From assembly GCA_026984735.1 (NCBI GenBank), contig JALSRN010000010.1, forward strand, positions 1-64,000: a stretch of DNA of 64,000 nucleotides, written 5' to 3'. The position numbers and the translations under genes were made by a program. The stretch's first letter is position 1. The number at the start of each line of letters is the position of its first letter. This document shows, one piece after another, positions 62,732-64,000 of this stretch. This stretch comes from Sedimenticola sp. (GTDB lineage: Bacteria > Pseudomonadota > Gammaproteobacteria > Chromatiales > Chromatiaceae). The notes beneath the pieces are model-generated. The model was not told the DNA's origin. It saw only the letters and a program-made list of their open reading frames with translations, and did not search any database.

Positions 62732-62992
62732 ATGGGCGGGTTCCTGAGAAAGTTGGGGTGGACCGTTCTGCTGGCCGCGCTCCCTGCGGCGCAGACGCAC
62801 GCTCTCTTCTGCCCTCTGCCGGAGAAGAGAAAGGCGCATCACCCCGTAAGGAAGATGGCCGTTCCGCCGGTTCGCCGCGCTCTCCCCCTTCCGCCGCCGC
62901 CGGAAACTCCACCGGTGGACGGCTATCTCGGCCGCAAGGCGCCCCGCGCGACACCGCCTCCCGCGGCTCCCCGCTGGCGGCCCGACAAGTAG
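62732..62992 (+). CDS. small predicted secreted proline-rich protein
   Basis: I do not recognise this 86-residue protein. It begins with a signal-peptide-like segment ([20 protein letters not shown]) and continues as a proline/arginine-rich mature part ([20 protein letters not shown]). It starts 105 bases from the divergent htpG gene. The ribosome site (GGCGGAA) is poor. It could be a real small envelope protein or a chance open frame in GC-rich DNA; the hydrophobic start and Ala-x-Ala-like cleavage site favour the former. Confidence 0.5.
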   Translation: MGGFLRKLGWTVLLAALPAAQTHALFCPLPEKRKAHHPVRKMAVPPVRRALPLPPPPETPPVDGYLGRKAPRATPPPAAPRWRPDK

Positions 62993-63096
62993 CGCCGCCG
63001 CCTCGACGCAACTCCCCCACAGATTGCGGCGTGTGTCCGCCCTCCTTAGCCGCTAAAATGCGCCCCATTCGATCCAGCCTTCCAGGAGAATCATCC

Positions 63097-64000
63097 GTGT
63101 CCGAACGACGAGTGGACGTTGCCATCATCGGCTCCGGCACCGCCGGCCTCAACGCCATGGGGCGGGTGCGCCGCGCCAAGAAGTCTTTCGTGCTCATCAA
63201 CGGCGGAGAAGCGGGCACCACCTGCGCCCGCGTGGGCTGCATGCCGTCCAAGGCCATCATCCAGGTGGCCGAAGACTTCCACCGCCGCACCCTCTATCCC
63301 CGCATGGGCATCCAAGGGGGCGACGGCCTCTCGGTGGACCTGCCCGAGGTGATGGAATACGTCCGCGAGCTGCGCGACACCTTCGTGGACCGGGTGCTCT
63401 CCAACAGCACCGACCATCTGAGCGAAGAGGAGTTCATCGAGCAGTACGCCCGTTTCGTGGAGCCCGGATTGCTGGAGTTGGAGGACGGCAGCCGCATCCG
63501 CGCCGAACGCATCGTCATCGCCACCGGCTCCACGCCGGTGGTTCCGGAAGAGTGGCGTGTCTTCGGCGACCGCATCGTCACCACCGACCAGTTCTTCGAA
63601 CTGGAAACCCTCCCCGCCTCCATGGCGGTGGTGGGGCTGGGCGTCATCGGCCTGGAGCTGGGGCAGAGCATCGCCCGCCTGGGAGTGGAGACCACCGGCT
63701 TCGACCTGGCCGAGCGCATCGGCGGCGCCACCGATCCCAAAGTGGTGGACGCCGCGCGCGAGGTGATCGGCAAGGAGTTCCCCTTGCATCTGGGCCGCCC
63801 CGTGACCCTCGCCGAGGAGCCCGACGGCCGTTTACGGGTGAGCAACGGCGAAAGCGAAGTGGTGGTGGAAAAGGTGCTGGCGAGCCTGGGCCGCCGGCCC
63901 AATCTCGACCGCCTCAATCTGCGGGCGCTGGGGGTCGAGCTGGACGAGCGCGGCGTCCCCCCCTACGACCCGAACACCATGCAGGTGGCGGATCTGCCGG
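63097..64000 (+). CDS. lpd: dihydrolipoyl dehydrogenase, 3' end beyond window
   Basis: The first 301 residues of an FAD/NAD disulfide oxidoreductase. The N-terminal fold VAIIGSGTAGLNAMGRVRRA, the redox-active pair in TTCARVGCMPSKAI (Cys-x4-Cys) and the NAD fold VVGLGVIGLELGQSIARLG are seen. GTG 63097 follows AGGAGA by six bases. The E3 role in 2-oxoacid dehydrogenases is probable, although related mercuric reductase-like proteins share these motifs and the neighbours that would decide are outside the window. Confidence 0.85.
   Translation, partial: MSERRVDVAIIGSGTAGLNAMGRVRRAKKSFVLINGGEAGTTCARVGCMPSKAIIQVAEDFHRRTLYPRMGIQGGDGLSVDLPEVMEYVRELRDTFVDRVLSNSTDHLSEEEFIEQYARFVEPGLLELEDGSRIRAERIVIATGSTPVVPEEWRVFGDRIVTTDQFFELETLPASMAVVGLGVIGLELGQSIARLGVETTGFDLAERIGGATDPKVVDAAREVIGKEFPLHLGRPVTLAEEPDGRLRVSNGESEVVVEKVLASLGRRPNLDRLNLRALGVELDERGVPPYDPNTMQVADLP

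Overview
This is a high-GC, densely packed bacterial chromosome segment. The right half carries gene orders typical of Gammaproteobacteria: cysM-rlmD, barA, pdxJ-recO-era-rnc-DUF4845-lepB-lepA, degP-rseC-rseB-rseA-rpoE beside nadB, and rpmF-plsX-fabHDG-acpP-fabF-pabC-mltG-tmk-holB-pilZ-tatD. The 5'-methylthioinosine-type phosphorylase also fits. I infer a free-living, respiratory gammaproteobacterium, possibly Chromatiales-like. The genus cannot be told from the sequence. I see no rRNA, tRNA, IS element, prophage or CRISPR array.

Positions 1-26443 form a tungsten (or molybdenum) metabolic island. One minus-strand run of 16 tightly spaced or overlapping genes (14735 down to 14) encodes two pterin-cofactor enzymes. 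The first is a Tat-exported, cysteine-type formate dehydrogenase (FdhABC) with its accessory set: DUF3305, DUF3306, a polyferredoxin, a TorD-type chaperone and a small TAT protein. The second is a three-component aldehyde:ferredoxin oxidoreductase of the AorABC type, followed by one or two MoaD-like proteins. Between them lies a NarI/DsrM-like cytochrome b plus HdrD/DsrK-like Fe-S pair that could link electrons to the quinone pool. Divergent from this run is moaA-fdhD-(HTH/periplasmic-binding-like regulator). Next comes a two-component system (double-CACHE-like sensor kinase and sigma54-activating NtrC-type regulator), and then tupABC-mobA-mobB-moeA for tungstate import and cofactor maturation.

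The most interesting signal is regulatory. Sequences matching the sigma54 -24/-12 promoter (GG-N10-GC) sit directly upstream of DUF3305/fdh (14785-14800, minus), torD/fdhA (12125-12140, minus), moaA (15132-15147, plus) and tupA (21730-21746, plus; a perfect TGGCAC-N5-TTGCAT). The only enhancer-binding protein in the window lies between these operons. This suggests one sigma54 regulon for enzyme, cofactor and metal supply.

Positions 26471-64000 are housekeeping. From left to right they hold a purine-salvage/NagZ operon, L,D-transpeptidase and CYTH genes, rlmD-cysM, barA, the pdxJ-to-lepA operon, the sigmaE envelope-stress operon with its own sigmaE promoter, nadB, tatD, the long fatty-acid/DNA-replication operon, an IscR regulator with an operator-like dyad, DUF1249, thioredoxin, adk and htpG. 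A small predicted secreted protein and a 3'-truncated dihydrolipoamide dehydrogenase run to the window end.
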